Assembly: GCA_030650875.1 (NCBI GenBank)
Contig: JAUSDK010000194.1
Span: 1-53,398 of the forward strand
Length of the DNA stretch: 53,398 bases
Reading direction: 5' to 3'
Origin: Polaromonas sp.
Lineage (GTDB): Bacteria > Pseudomonadota > Gammaproteobacteria > Burkholderiales > Burkholderiaceae_C
The position numbers were made by a program, and so were the translations under genes. Under the pieces are notes generated by a model. The model was not told where the DNA came from. It saw nothing but the letters and a program-made list of their open reading frames with translations, and did no database searches. Every line of letters starts with the position of its first letter. Position 1 is the first letter of the stretch. Positions 24,406-35,236 of the stretch are shown piece after piece.

Positions 24406-24503
24406 ATCCACAAACAACCGAGGGCGTTGCCCGGTGCCACCAGTTCATTAGGCACAATGGTGCGGTAGTAAAAAAAATGTATCAAAAAAGTGAGTTTGAT
24501 CCC

Positions 24504-25910
24504 ATGAATCTGAATCCCGTGCTGCAGACGTTGACGGCCTTGCCAGGCCAGCTGAAACAACGCGCCCAAGGCATGTTCAACCTCAATGATCCGCGCTGGG
24601 GTCGGGATGACGACAAGGCGTCTTCTGGAGAACCCGGGCCGGAGCAGCCGCGCGAGGAAAAGCAGCCACCCAAGCCAACCAACCGTCCCCAGGGCCAGGG
24701 ACCAAACCAGGGTCCGCCTGACCTGGATGAACTCTGGCGTGATTTCAATCGCAAACTCGGCGGTCTCTTCGGCGGCGGAAAAAAGGGTGGTGGCCAAGGT
24801 CCCAATTGGGGTGGCGCTGGAGGCGGCGGCTTTCAGCCTGACATGAAAAGCGCGGGTATCGGCGTTGGCTTGATCGCCGGCGTGGTGGGCCTGATCTGGT
24901 TGGGTACGGGATTTTTCATTGTCCAGGAGGGGCAACAGGCGGTGATTACCCAGTTCGGAAAGTATCAATCCACCGTAGGGGCAGGCTTTAACTGGCGCCT
25001 GCCCTATCCAATACAGCGTCATGAAATTGTTGTCGTGACGCAGATTCGCTCGGTCGATGTGGGCCGTGATGTGGTCATCAAAGCGACTGGTTTGCGCGAT
25101 TCAGCCATGCTGACTGAAGACGAGAACATCGTCGAGATCAAGTTTGCTGTTCAATACCGTCTGAGTGACGCGCGTGCTTACCTGTTTGAGAGCAAGGATC
25201 CTGCAAGTGCAGTGGTTCAGGCGGCTGAAACGGCCGTCCGCGAGGTGGTCGGAAAAATGAAGATGGATTTGGCACTGGCCGAGGAGCGCGACCAGATCGG
25301 GCCACGCGTTCGCGTGCTGATGCAGACCATCCTCGATCGCTACAAGGTTGGCGTGGAAGTGGTGGCCATCAATCTGCAGCAGAGCGGTGTGCGTCCGCCC
25401 GAGCAAGTGCAGGCGGCATTTGATGATGTACTCAAGGCTGGCCAGGAGCGTGAACGCGCCAAGAACGAAGCACAGGCTTATGCCAATGATGTGATTCCGC
25501 GTGCAGTAGGTTCGGCGTCGCGCCTGAAAGAGGAGGCTGACGCCTACAAGGCACGTATCGCGGCGCAGGCTCAAGGCGATGCCCAACGCTTTAGCTCTGT
25601 GCTGGTCGAATACCAGAAGGCGCCCCAGGTCACCCGTGACCGAATGTACACCGACGCCATGCAGCAGGTGTACACCAACGTGACCAAGGTACTGGTGGAA
25701 TCACGTCAGGGATCCAACCTGCTGTACCTGCCGATTGACAAGATTATGCAGATGTCCGCACAAGGCGGCGTGGCGGGTGCCGATTCATCGGCGACGGCTG
25801 GCGTCGTTGCGCCATCTTCCGGGGCTGTACCGTCCCAACCTGCCTCCAGCGTGCCCCTTGACGCGCGTGCGCGCGATGCATCCCGTACCCGCGACCGCGA
25901 AACCCGCTAA
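24504..25910 (+). CDS. hflK: FtsH protease activity modulator HflK
   Basis: SPFH/band 7 domain after Gly/Pro-rich N-terminus; FIVQEGQQAVITQFGKY. Confidence 0.96.
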   Translation: MNLNPVLQTLTALPGQLKQRAQGMFNLNDPRWGRDDDKASSGEPGPEQPREEKQPPKPTNRPQGQGPNQGPPDLDELWRDFNRKLGGLFGGGKKGGGQGPNWGGAGGGGFQPDMKSAGIGVGLIAGVVGLIWLGTGFFIVQEGQQAVITQFGKYQSTVGAGFNWRLPYPIQRHEIVVVTQIRSVDVGRDVVIKATGLRDSAMLTEDENIVEIKFAVQYRLSDARAYLFESKDPASAVVQAAETAVREVVGKMKMDLALAEERDQIGPRVRVLMQTILDRYKVGVEVVAINLQQSGVRPPEQVQAAFDDVLKAGQERERAKNEAQAYANDVIPRAVGSASRLKEEADAYKARIAAQAQGDAQRFSSVLVEYQKAPQVTRDRMYTDAMQQVYTNVTKVLVESRQGSNLLYLPIDKIMQMSAQGGVAGADSSATAGVVAPSSGAVPSQPASSVPLDARARDASRTRDRETR

Positions 25911-25921
25911 GGAAGAAAAAA

Positions 25922-26824
25922 GTGAACAGAGTTGGATTAATCGTTTCTTCGTTCCTGGTCGTCTTGGCGCTGCTGGCTTCCACGCTGTTTGTGGTCGACC
26001 AACGCCAGTTCGGCGTGGTGTATGCATTGGGTCAGATCAAGGAAGTGATCACTGAGCCGGGCCTCAATTTCAAGCTGCCTCCGCCATTTCAGAACGTTTC
26101 TTATATTGACAAACGTCTGCTGACGCTGGACAGCACGGACGCAGAACCCATGCTGACCGCCGAAAAGCAGCGCGTCGTGATTGACTGGTATGTGCGCTGG
26201 CGCATCACCAATCCGTCCGAATACATTCGCAACGTAGGCTTGGACGAGCGGGCTGGTGCGAACCAGCTCAATCGGGTGGTCCGCAACGCCTTTCAGGCGG
26301 AAATCAACAAGCGTACCGTGAAGGATTTACTGTCACTTGAGCGCGAAGCGCTGATGGCTGACGTGAAAAAAGAAGTGCTGCAGGTCGTCAAGGGCACCAA
26401 AGCTTGGGGTGTTGACGTTGTTGACGTGCGGATCACCCGCGTTGATTACGTGGAGGCCATTACTGAATCGGTTTATCGCCGGATGGAAGCGGAGCGCAAG
26501 CGGGTTGCCAACGAGTTGCGGTCCACAGGTGCGGCCGAAGGTGAAAAAATCCGGGCAGATGCCGACAGGCAGCGCGAAGTGACCATCGCCAATGCCTACC
26601 GGGACGCGCAGAAGATCAAGGGTGAGGGCGATGCCGAGGCGGCACGTACTTATGCTGAATCATTTGGCCGCGATCCGCAATTTGCGCAGTTTTACCGCAG
26701 CCTTGACGCCTACAAGGCGAGTTTTGGCAAGAAAAGTGATGTGATGGTGGTGGATCAGTCTTCAGACTTTTTCAAGGCCATGCGTGGCTCTGGCAGTAGC
26801 ACGACGTCTTCTGCCAAGAAATAG
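25922..26824 (+). CDS. hflC: Protease modulator HflC
   Basis: STLFVVDQRQFGVVYALGQI; RMEAERKRVANELRSTGAAEGEKIRADADRQREV; GTG start. Confidence 0.96.
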   Translation: MNRVGLIVSSFLVVLALLASTLFVVDQRQFGVVYALGQIKEVITEPGLNFKLPPPFQNVSYIDKRLLTLDSTDAEPMLTAEKQRVVIDWYVRWRITNPSEYIRNVGLDERAGANQLNRVVRNAFQAEINKRTVKDLLSLEREALMADVKKEVLQVVKGTKAWGVDVVDVRITRVDYVEAITESVYRRMEAERKRVANELRSTGAAEGEKIRADADRQREVTIANAYRDAQKIKGEGDAEAARTYAESFGRDPQFAQFYRSLDAYKASFGKKSDVMVVDQSSDFFKAMRGSGSSTTSSAKK

Positions 26825-26858
26825 CTGCCCTTGCGTGAGGGTGGCGCATATTTGAATA

Positions 26859-26892
26859 GAGGCTTCGCCGCTCATCACGGGAAGCCTTTTTT
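26859..26892 (+). terminator. Putative Rho-independent terminator after hflC
   Basis: GGCTTC ... GAAGCC followed by TTTTTT. Confidence 0.6.
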
Positions 26893-27076
26893 ATGCGCCG
26901 CAGCAGCCGGTGCTGCGTCGGTGGTGGGCTCAATTGCACTGCGCCCAGATACTGCGCAAAGACCACGTCTGGCGCCTCTATTTGTCTTTGACTTTCCCTT
27001 GGCTGATGCGACGGGGTCAAAAAGCGGCTCCAAGCCCGGTAAAATCTGTCCTTTAACAGCCCCCGAGAAAATAACA

Positions 27077-28264
27077 ATGCCCGCTTGGTCATCATCATGG
27101 CAATTGCCCGATCAAATTGCCGATGTCCTGCCCTCAGAGGCGCGTCACATCGAAGAGTTGCGCCGTCTGTTTCTGGATACCGCCCGCAGCTACGGCTATG
27201 AGCTGGTCATGCCTCCCCTGCTTGAGCATCTGGAGTCCTTGCTGACAGGGACGGGCGAAGCACTGGATTTGCAGACCTTTAAGCTGGTGGATCAGTTGTC
27301 GGGCCGTACGTTGGGATTGCGTGCCGACACGACGCCCCAGGTCGCCCGCATTGATGCCCACCTGCTGAACCGCAGCGGTGTAGCCCGTCTTTGTTATTGC
27401 GGCCCTGTGCTGCACACCCGCGCCGAACGCCCGCACGCCACCCGTGAGCCTTTGCAGTTTGGCGCAGAAATTTACGGCCATGCCGGGCTGGAAGCCGATC
27501 TGGAAGCCCAGTTGCTCGCCTTGGAGGGCCTTCGGGCCGCCGGTGTGACTGCGCTGTCGGTTGATATGGCGGATGTGCGCATCGTCAACAGCCTGTTGGC
27601 CGGCGCCCCTATCAGTGCTCGGACCATGGCGCTTATTCATGCCGCATTGGCTGCCAAGGATGCCAGCGAGCTGGGTAGCCTCACCGCGCGTCTTCACAGC
27701 AGTGTTTCTTTGGCCGCGCGCGAAGGTCTGAATGCCTTGCTGCAGCTTTACGGTGACAGCCAAGTCCTGCTGGAGGCCGAAAAAATCCTCCCGCCCCTGC
27801 CAGGTGTGCAGGAAGCACTACAAAACTTGAAATGGCTGGCTTCCCACGTCTCCCTTGGGGATGATGTCAAGGTCAGCTTTGATCTGGCTGATTTGCGCGG
27901 CTACGCCTACTACAGCGGTGCCCGCTTTGCAATCTATGGCCAAGGCGCCGAACTGGCGCGTGGCGGCCGCTACGACGAGGTGGGCGCCGTGTTTGGCCGC
28001 AATCGTCCGGCGGCAGGTTTCAGCCTGGACTTGAAGGAACTCGTCCGCGTGTTGCCACCCCGACCTTTGCGGGCTGCCATTTGCGCGCCCTGGGGCGAAG
28101 ACGCCGGGCTGCGCGCTGCCATTGCCCGGTTGCGCGCCAATGGCGAAACCGTGGTGTGCGCACTGCCCGGGCATGAGCATGAACTCAGTGAATTTGAATG
28201 CGACCGCATGTTGACAGAAGCTGCGGGACACTGGGTACTGCAGCCCATGCCGGAATCTGCATGA
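27077..28264 (+). CDS. hisZ: ATP phosphoribosyltransferase regulatory subunit
   Basis: HisRS-like paralog: [36 protein letters not shown]; adjacent to purA. Confidence 0.93.
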   Translation: MPAWSSSWQLPDQIADVLPSEARHIEELRRLFLDTARSYGYELVMPPLLEHLESLLTGTGEALDLQTFKLVDQLSGRTLGLRADTTPQVARIDAHLLNRSGVARLCYCGPVLHTRAERPHATREPLQFGAEIYGHAGLEADLEAQLLALEGLRAAGVTALSVDMADVRIVNSLLAGAPISARTMALIHAALAAKDASELGSLTARLHSSVSLAAREGLNALLQLYGDSQVLLEAEKILPPLPGVQEALQNLKWLASHVSLGDDVKVSFDLADLRGYAYYSGARFAIYGQGAELARGGRYDEVGAVFGRNRPAAGFSLDLKELVRVLPPRPLRAAICAPWGEDAGLRAAIARLRANGETVVCALPGHEHELSEFECDRMLTEAAGHWVLQPMPESA

Positions 28265-28268
28265 ATAA

Positions 28269-29684
<1,416 letters not shown>

Positions 29685-29707
29685 GTTCGGAATTTTTAGA
29701 TCAATAG

Positions 29708-29748
29708 GCCGCCAGCGCAATGAGTACGGGCGCAGGCGGCTATTAAAT
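29708..29748. repeat. Small palindromic repeat copy A (intergenic purA / phosphoribosyltransferase)
   Basis: GCCGCCAGCGC..GCGCAGGCGGC near-perfect inverted repeat, similar at 29/41 positions to 43705-43745. Confidence 0.55.
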
Positions 29749-29761
29749 CAGGAGTAATTTC

Positions 29762-30286
29762 ATGTTGACCGAAGACGGCAAGCATCTCTATGTCAGCTAT
29801 GACGAATATCACAACCTGATTGAAAAACTGGCCATCAAGATTCACCAGTCCGAGTGGGAGTTCGACACCATCCTGTGCCTGGCGCGAGGCGGCATGCGGC
29901 CAGGTGACATTCTTTCACGCATTTTTGACAAGCCGCTGGCCATCATGTCGACCAGCTCTTACCGCGCTGACTCTGGCACGGTGCAGGGCAACCTCGATAT
30001 TGCGCGCTTTATCACCACGCCCAAAGGCGAAATTGCCGGAAAAGTGCTGCTGGTGGACGATCTGGCAGATTCCGGAAAAACCCTGAACGCCGTGATTCAC
30101 CAGTTGCGCAACAACTACAAGCCGATCACCGAGCTGCGCAGCGCGGTGATCTGGACCAAAGGCGTGTCCACGTTCCAGCCCGACTATGCAGTGGAGTTGC
30201 TGCCCACGAATCCGTGGATTCATCAGCCGTTTGAGAGCTACGATGCACTGACGCCTGTCCAGTTGCTGGCCAAGTGGAAGATCTAG
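29762..30286 (+). CDS. Phosphoribosyltransferase (xanthine/hypoxanthine type)
   Basis: PRPP loop KVLLVDDLADSGKTLNAV; CLARGGMRPGDILSR. Confidence 0.88.
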   Translation: MLTEDGKHLYVSYDEYHNLIEKLAIKIHQSEWEFDTILCLARGGMRPGDILSRIFDKPLAIMSTSSYRADSGTVQGNLDIARFITTPKGEIAGKVLLVDDLADSGKTLNAVIHQLRNNYKPITELRSAVIWTKGVSTFQPDYAVELLPTNPWIHQPFESYDALTPVQLLAKWKI

Positions 30287-30335
30287 CAGCGTAAAGCCGG
30301 CTGCGGCAGGGCGGGCCTGCCGTTAACATGGGCGC

Positions 30336-31541
30336 ATGATCGACCCATCTACCCAACTGATTCACCACCCCTACGCTCCGCCCGCGGGGTTTGAGGCCGT
30401 CACCACGGCCGTGCACAAGGCCTCCACCGTCATCTTTCCCAGCGTTGCCGCCTTGCGCAATCGCGACTGGAAACACAAAAGCGGCTACACCTACGGCCTG
30501 CACGGCACGCCCACCACCTTCACGCTCGAAGAGCGCATTGCGACCCTGGAAGGCGGCAAGTACTGCGCCCTGGTGCCCAGTGGCTTGGCCGCCGTGACGC
30601 TGGTGGACATGGCCTTGCTAAAGTCGGGCGACGAAGTGCTGATCCCCGACAATGCCTACGGCCCGAACAAGGCCTTCGCCCAGGGCGAACTCGCGGCATG
30701 GGGCATCAGTGTTCAGTTTTATGACGCCATGAATCCGGCCGATCTGGCGGCAAAACTGAACGCCAGAACACGCCTGGTCTGGCTCGAAGCGCCGGGCTCG
30801 ATCACGCTGGAGTTTCCCGATCTCCCTGCGTTGGTCGCCACCGTGCAGGCACACAATCAGAGGCCCGGTGTCGCGCATCCCCTTGGCGCCGTCACGGCAC
30901 TCGACAACACCTGGGGCGCCGGTCTGGCGTTCAATGCGTTCACGCTGGGCGTTGACCTGAGCATGCAGGCGCTGACCAAATATCCGAGCGGCGGCGCCGA
31001 CGTGTTGATGGGCTCGGTCGTGACCAACAACGAGGCCCTGCACCACCTGATCCACTTGTGCCACATGCGCGTGGGTTTTGGCATCAGCGGCAACGACGCC
31101 GAACTGGTACTGCGCGGCCTGAACACCCTGGCGCTTCGCTACGCGGCCCAGGATGCGGCAACCCGCCAGCTGGCAGCCTGGCTGGCCACCCAGCCGCAGA
31201 TCGCGGCCGTGCTGCATCCTGCCTTGCCTGGCTCGCCCGGGCACGCCGAGTGGCAGCGCGATTGCACCGGCGCCGCCTGCCTGTTCAGCGCGGTGTTCGC
31301 GCCTGACCTGAGCCAGATGCAGATTGACCATTTTTGCGACAGCCTCAAGCTGTTCAGGCTGGGCTACAGCTGGGCCGGGCCCATGAGCCTTTGCGTCCCT
31401 TACGACGTGCACGCCATTCGCACAACCGCATGGCCTCACCGGGGCGGGCTGGTGCGCTTTTCAGTGGGCCTTGAGGCGGTTACCGACCTCCAGGCCGACC
31501 TGGCCCAGGCGCTGATGGCAATGCAGTACAGTAAGGGCTAA
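30336..31541 (+). CDS. metC: Cystathionine beta-lyase (PLP Cys/Met metabolism)
   Basis: YGLHGTPTTFTLEERIATLEGG, LTKYPSGGADVLMGSVV PLP-Lys region. Confidence 0.88.
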   Translation: MIDPSTQLIHHPYAPPAGFEAVTTAVHKASTVIFPSVAALRNRDWKHKSGYTYGLHGTPTTFTLEERIATLEGGKYCALVPSGLAAVTLVDMALLKSGDEVLIPDNAYGPNKAFAQGELAAWGISVQFYDAMNPADLAAKLNARTRLVWLEAPGSITLEFPDLPALVATVQAHNQRPGVAHPLGAVTALDNTWGAGLAFNAFTLGVDLSMQALTKYPSGGADVLMGSVVTNNEALHHLIHLCHMRVGFGISGNDAELVLRGLNTLALRYAAQDAATRQLAAWLATQPQIAAVLHPALPGSPGHAEWQRDCTGAACLFSAVFAPDLSQMQIDHFCDSLKLFRLGYSWAGPMSLCVPYDVHAIRTTAWPHRGGLVRFSVGLEAVTDLQADLAQALMAMQYSKG

Positions 31542-31560
31542 TTATTCAAGAAAGCACGCA

Positions 31561-31740
31561 GTGGCAACTCCCAATTATTCCTACGAAAAGCGCCAGAAAG
31601 AGCTTGCGAAAAAACGCAAAAAAGAAGACAAGCTCAAGCGCAAAGGCGAAGGCAGGCCAGATGACGCGCCCGATGACGGCACCGACACATCGGACACACC
31701 CGCAGAGCCGCAGACGGACCTGCCACCAGCTGCATCCTGA
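31561..31740 (+). CDS. Small Lys-rich cytoplasmic hypothetical protein (59 aa, GTG start)
   Basis: manual translation VATPNYSYEKRQKELAKKRKKEDKLKRKGEGRPDDAPDDGTDTSDTPAEPQTDLPPAAS*; below the size cut-off of the ORF track. Confidence 0.7.
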   Translation: MATPNYSYEKRQKELAKKRKKEDKLKRKGEGRPDDAPDDGTDTSDTPAEPQTDLPPAAS

Positions 31741-31788
31741 ACCACGGCTGCTGAAGGCTATTGCTTCAGTAGCCGTCAGCCCCTAGCC

Positions 31789-31826
31789 AAGCCCGACCCA
31801 CCACTCTGGTGTTGTCGGGCTTTTTT
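31789..31826. terminator. Bidirectional-type terminator between convergent genes
   Basis: AGCCCGAC(31790-31797) / GTCGGGCT(31814-31821) followed by TTTTT. Confidence 0.75.
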
Positions 31827-31829
31827 GCG

Positions 31830-32888
31830 TCAGGCTGCCGCCAGCATGCTGCTTGCCAGCGCCGTCATTGCGGCCACCGAATGGTCGCTGGGCGCAATGA
31901 CCCGGGCGGCTTCATATTGCTCAAAATTGCGCTGCATCGATTGCAGGTAGACCGGGTCGTAGTGCTTCACCAGCAACTCGCGCACGACCGACGCCACGCC
32001 GCCGCTACGCGCGCGCGCCTGCCAGTCCTGCACCACGGCCTTGCCGCGCGCCTCGGTCAGGGCGCCCAGGCGGTCGCAGAAAAATTCGATGTCCTGGACA
32101 AAAAAATCGTAGTCCTCCAGCAGCAGCGCCACACGTTCGTCTTCGGGCAAGTCCAGTTGCAGGCAGGGGCTGCTGCGCATGGCGGCCATCAGGCCTTCGG
32201 GCACCGCGACATTGCCGACCTTTTTACTTTCGCTTTCGATGTACACCGGACGCGCCGGGTCAAAGCTCCGCAGGGCGGCCCAGATTCGGCTGTCGAAGGC
32301 CTTCTGGCTCGGTTGCGGCAGGCCCGGAATCAGGCCCAGCACCGAACTGCGGTGATGCGCCAGACCTTCCAGGTCCAGCACCTGCGCGCCTTGGGCGGCC
32401 AGGGCCTGCAGCAGCCGCGTCTTGCCCGAGCCGGTGGTGCCGCAAATCACCTGGTACTGGTGCTGCGCCGCCAGTTGCGGCAAGTCGCCCACCAGCGCGG
32501 CCCGAAAAGCCTTGTAGCCGCCGTCCACCAGCGTGACCTTGAAGCCGATCTGGTCCAGGATCAGCGCCAGCGAGCCGCTGCGTTTGCCGCCGCGCCAGCA
32601 ATACACCAGCGGCTGCCATTCCCGGGGCTTGTCCAGCACCTCGCGCAGGATGTGCGTGGCAATGTTCTGGGCCACCAGCGCGGCACCGAGCTTTTTGGCC
32701 TCGAACTGGCTGATCTGCTTGTACCGGGTACCGACGATTTTTCGCTCCTCGTCATGCAGGCTGGGCCAGTTCACCGCGCCGGGCAGGTGGTCCTCAGCGT
32801 ATTCGCCCTCGCTTCGGGCGTCGATGACTTCGGAGAAATGGCCTAATTGGCTGAGTGCGGCCTCAGCGGAAATGCGTTCGATGCTCAC
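31830..32888 (-). CDS. selU: tRNA 2-selenouridine synthase
   Basis: rhodanese domain IDARSEGEYAEDHLPGAVNWPSLHDEERKIVGT, YCWRGGKRSGSLA, P-loop CGTTGSGKTRLLQAL; GTG start overlapping the upstream stop. Confidence 0.93.
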   Translation of the reverse strand: MSIERISAEAALSQLGHFSEVIDARSEGEYAEDHLPGAVNWPSLHDEERKIVGTRYKQISQFEAKKLGAALVAQNIATHILREVLDKPREWQPLVYCWRGGKRSGSLALILDQIGFKVTLVDGGYKAFRAALVGDLPQLAAQHQYQVICGTTGSGKTRLLQALAAQGAQVLDLEGLAHHRSSVLGLIPGLPQPSQKAFDSRIWAALRSFDPARPVYIESESKKVGNVAVPEGLMAAMRSSPCLQLDLPEDERVALLLEDYDFFVQDIEFFCDRLGALTEARGKAVVQDWQARARSGGVASVVRELLVKHYDPVYLQSMQRNFEQYEAARVIAPSDHSVAAMTALASSMLAAA

Positions 32889-33592
32889 TTGATGAGTTTC
32901 TTCAGTTCGGGCCACACATTGGCCAGCATGCTGGCTTGTGACTGCTCGTTGGGGTGAATCCGGTCGGCCTGGAAGTTGGCGGTCGCGCCGTCTACGTCGG
33001 CAATGCCTTTGAGGAAAAACGGTACCAGCGCGACTTTTTCGGTCTTGGCGATCTGGGCAAAAAGACCTGCAAACTCGGCGCCATAGGCCGCGCCGTAGTT
33101 GGGCGGCACCTGCATGCCGAGCAGCAGCACCTTGGCGCCGGCTTTTTTGGAGGCCTGCGTCATGGCCAGCAGGTTGCTCTGGGTCATGCGCATGGGCAGG
33201 CCGCGCAAGGCATCGTTGCCGCCCAACTCAATCACCACCGCCGTCGGCTTGTGCTGCGCCAGCAGGGCCGGCAGGCGCGAACGTCCGCCCGACGTGGTGT
33301 CGCCGCTGACGCTGGCGTTGACCACCTTCACAGCATTTTTTTGTTTGGCGGCCAACTGTTTTTCCAGCAACGCGACCCAGCCGGTGCCGCGCTTGAGGCC
33401 ATATTCCGCGCTCAGCGAGTCGCCCAGCACAAGAATGACTGGTCCGCCGGGGGGGATGGTTTTTGCGGCGGCGTTCGTTACCTGTCCGTGCGCCAGCCAG
33501 GGCGTGCCCAGCAGCACCGTGAGCAGCAGCGCGCCAAAAGGTCTTAGCCCGCTTATCCGCCTTGCAAGGCCAAGCTTGGGACATACTGGCAT
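32885..33592 (-). CDS. Arylesterase / TesA-like SGNH hydrolase
   Basis: ILVLGDSLSAEYGL (GDSL), VVIELGGNDALRGLP, DRIHPN catalytic blocks; signal-like N-terminus. Confidence 0.9.
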   Translation of the reverse strand: MPVCPKLGLARRISGLRPFGALLLTVLLGTPWLAHGQVTNAAAKTIPPGGPVILVLGDSLSAEYGLKRGTGWVALLEKQLAAKQKNAVKVVNASVSGDTTSGGRSRLPALLAQHKPTAVVIELGGNDALRGLPMRMTQSNLLAMTQASKKAGAKVLLLGMQVPPNYGAAYGAEFAGLFAQIAKTEKVALVPFFLKGIADVDGATANFQADRIHPNEQSQASMLANVWPELKKLIK

Positions 33593-33623
33593 GGTGAATT
33601 TCAAGTTTTCTGATAAGGCTGAC

Positions 33624-34346
33624 ATGTTTGAACCTGTGGTTTCCAATTCTGGCGACGTTGCGACAACGTCCGCGCCCTCTTCAATTATTTCCGTTGAGCA
33701 TGTTTTCAAGTCGGTGACGGACTCAACGGGCACGTTGACCATTTTGCGCGATATTGACTTTGCCCTGGCGCCGCGCGAAACCGCCGCCATTGTCGGCGCC
33801 TCCGGATCGGGAAAAAGCACGCTACTGTCCATCATCGCCGGCCTCGATACCCCTACAAAAGGGACGGTGCGGCTGGCCGGCCAGGATATTTTTTCCCTCA
33901 GTGAAGATGACCGTGCCGCCTTGCGCGCCCAGCAGGTCGGTTTTGTTTTTCAGAGCTTTCAGCTCATGGGCAACCTGACTGCGCTTGAAAACGTCATGCT
34001 GCCGCTGGAGCTGTCGGGCACCAAGGGCGCCCGGCAACTGGCCACTGAAATGCTCAAGCGCGTCGGCCTGGGCCAGCGGCTGGGTCATTACCCCAAGGTG
34101 CTGTCGGGCGGCGAGCAGCAGCGCGTGGCGCTGGCACGGGCGTTTGTCGTGTCTCCGGCGGTGCTGCTGGCCGATGAGCCGACCGGCAGCCTGGATTTTG
34201 CCACTGGCGACACTGTGATGAAGCTGATGTTTGAACTGAACCAGGAACTCGGCACCACGCTGGTACTGGTCACCCATGATCCGGCAATTGCGGCGCGCTG
34301 CCAGCGGCGCATCACGATCGAGGCCGGTCAGATCATCAATTCCTGA
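33624..34346 (+). CDS. ABC transporter ATP-binding protein, LolD/YbbA-like
   Basis: Walker A GASGSGKSTLLSIIAGL, signature LSGGEQQRVALARAF, Walker B VLLADEPTGSLD. Confidence 0.92.
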   Translation: MFEPVVSNSGDVATTSAPSSIISVEHVFKSVTDSTGTLTILRDIDFALAPRETAAIVGASGSGKSTLLSIIAGLDTPTKGTVRLAGQDIFSLSEDDRAALRAQQVGFVFQSFQLMGNLTALENVMLPLELSGTKGARQLATEMLKRVGLGQRLGHYPKVLSGGEQQRVALARAFVVSPAVLLADEPTGSLDFATGDTVMKLMFELNQELGTTLVLVTHDPAIAARCQRRITIEAGQIINS

Positions 34347-34360
34347 GAAGAATGCGGCTC

Positions 34361-34406
34361 TGGCCAATAACGCTGGACACTTATTGCTAGCAGCATAGCA
34401 ATTGGC
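34361..34406. repeat. Small palindromic repeat (intergenic ybbA-like / rlmB)
   Basis: nested inverted repeats GCCAAT..ATTGGC and ATTGCTA-GCAGCA-TAGCAAT (34383-34402). Confidence 0.5.
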
Positions 34407-34474
34407 ATCCCGTGCTGAGCCGTGTCGGCGCACTGGCACGCTGCTGCCGCCACACCAGCAGCGATAATCCTTGC

Positions 34475-35236
34475 ATGTCTTCATCCTCTAAAGTTCTTTT
34501 TGGCTTTCATGCCGTTGGTGTCCGTCTCAAAACTGCGCCCAAGTCGGTGCTGGAAGTTTTTTACGATGTGTCGCGTCGCGACGCCCGCATGCGCCAGTTC
34601 ACCGACCGCGCCCGCGAAGCCGGCGTGCGGCTGGTCGAATCCGACGGCCTGCGCCTGGCTAAAATGTGCGGCAGCCATGGCCACCAGGGCGTAGTGGCGC
34701 GCGTGGAGGCGGTGGCGCAGGTCACGTCGCTCGACGAGTTGCTGGAGCAGCTGGAGGCCGGCGGCACCGTCCAGCCCCTGCTGCTGGTGCTTGACGGCGT
34801 GACCGACCCGCACAACCTGGGCGCCTGCCTGCGCGTGGCCGACGGGGCCGGCGCGCAAGCCGTGATCGCGCCCAAGGATCACGCGGCCGGCATCAACGCC
34901 ACCGTGTCCAAGGTCGCCAGCGGCGCGGCTGAAACCGTACCGTATTTCATGGTGACCAACCTGGCGCGCACGCTGGGTGAACTCAAGGAGCGCAACATCT
35001 GGTGCATCGGCACCAGCGACGATGCGACCAAGACCATTTACGACGTGGACCTGACCGGCCCGGTCGCGCTGATTTTGGGCGCCGAAGGCGAGGGCATGCG
35101 CCAACTCACGCGCAAGACCTGCGACGAGTTGGTCCGCATCCCGATGCAGGGCGCGGTCGAAAGCCTGAACGTGTCGGTGGCCAGCGGCGTTTGCCTGTAC
35201 GAAGCGCTGCGCCAGCGCCGCCCGGCAGCCGCCTAA
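34475..35236 (+). CDS. rlmB: 23S rRNA (guanosine-2'-O)-methyltransferase RlmB
   Basis: SpoU fold: LVLDGVTDPHNLGACLRVADGAGAQAVI, ILGAEGEGMRQLTRKTCDELVRIPMQGAVESLNVSVA. Confidence 0.95.
   Translation: MSSSSKVLFGFHAVGVRLKTAPKSVLEVFYDVSRRDARMRQFTDRAREAGVRLVESDGLRLAKMCGSHGHQGVVARVEAVAQVTSLDELLEQLEAGGTVQPLLLVLDGVTDPHNLGACLRVADGAGAQAVIAPKDHAAGINATVSKVASGAAETVPYFMVTNLARTLGELKERNIWCIGTSDDATKTIYDVDLTGPVALILGAEGEGMRQLTRKTCDELVRIPMQGAVESLNVSVASGVCLYEALRQRRPAAA

Noticed and set aside
31809-32846. 345-aa ORF on the + strand opposite selU
   Set aside because: Antisense artefact; SelU motifs are clear on the minus strand.
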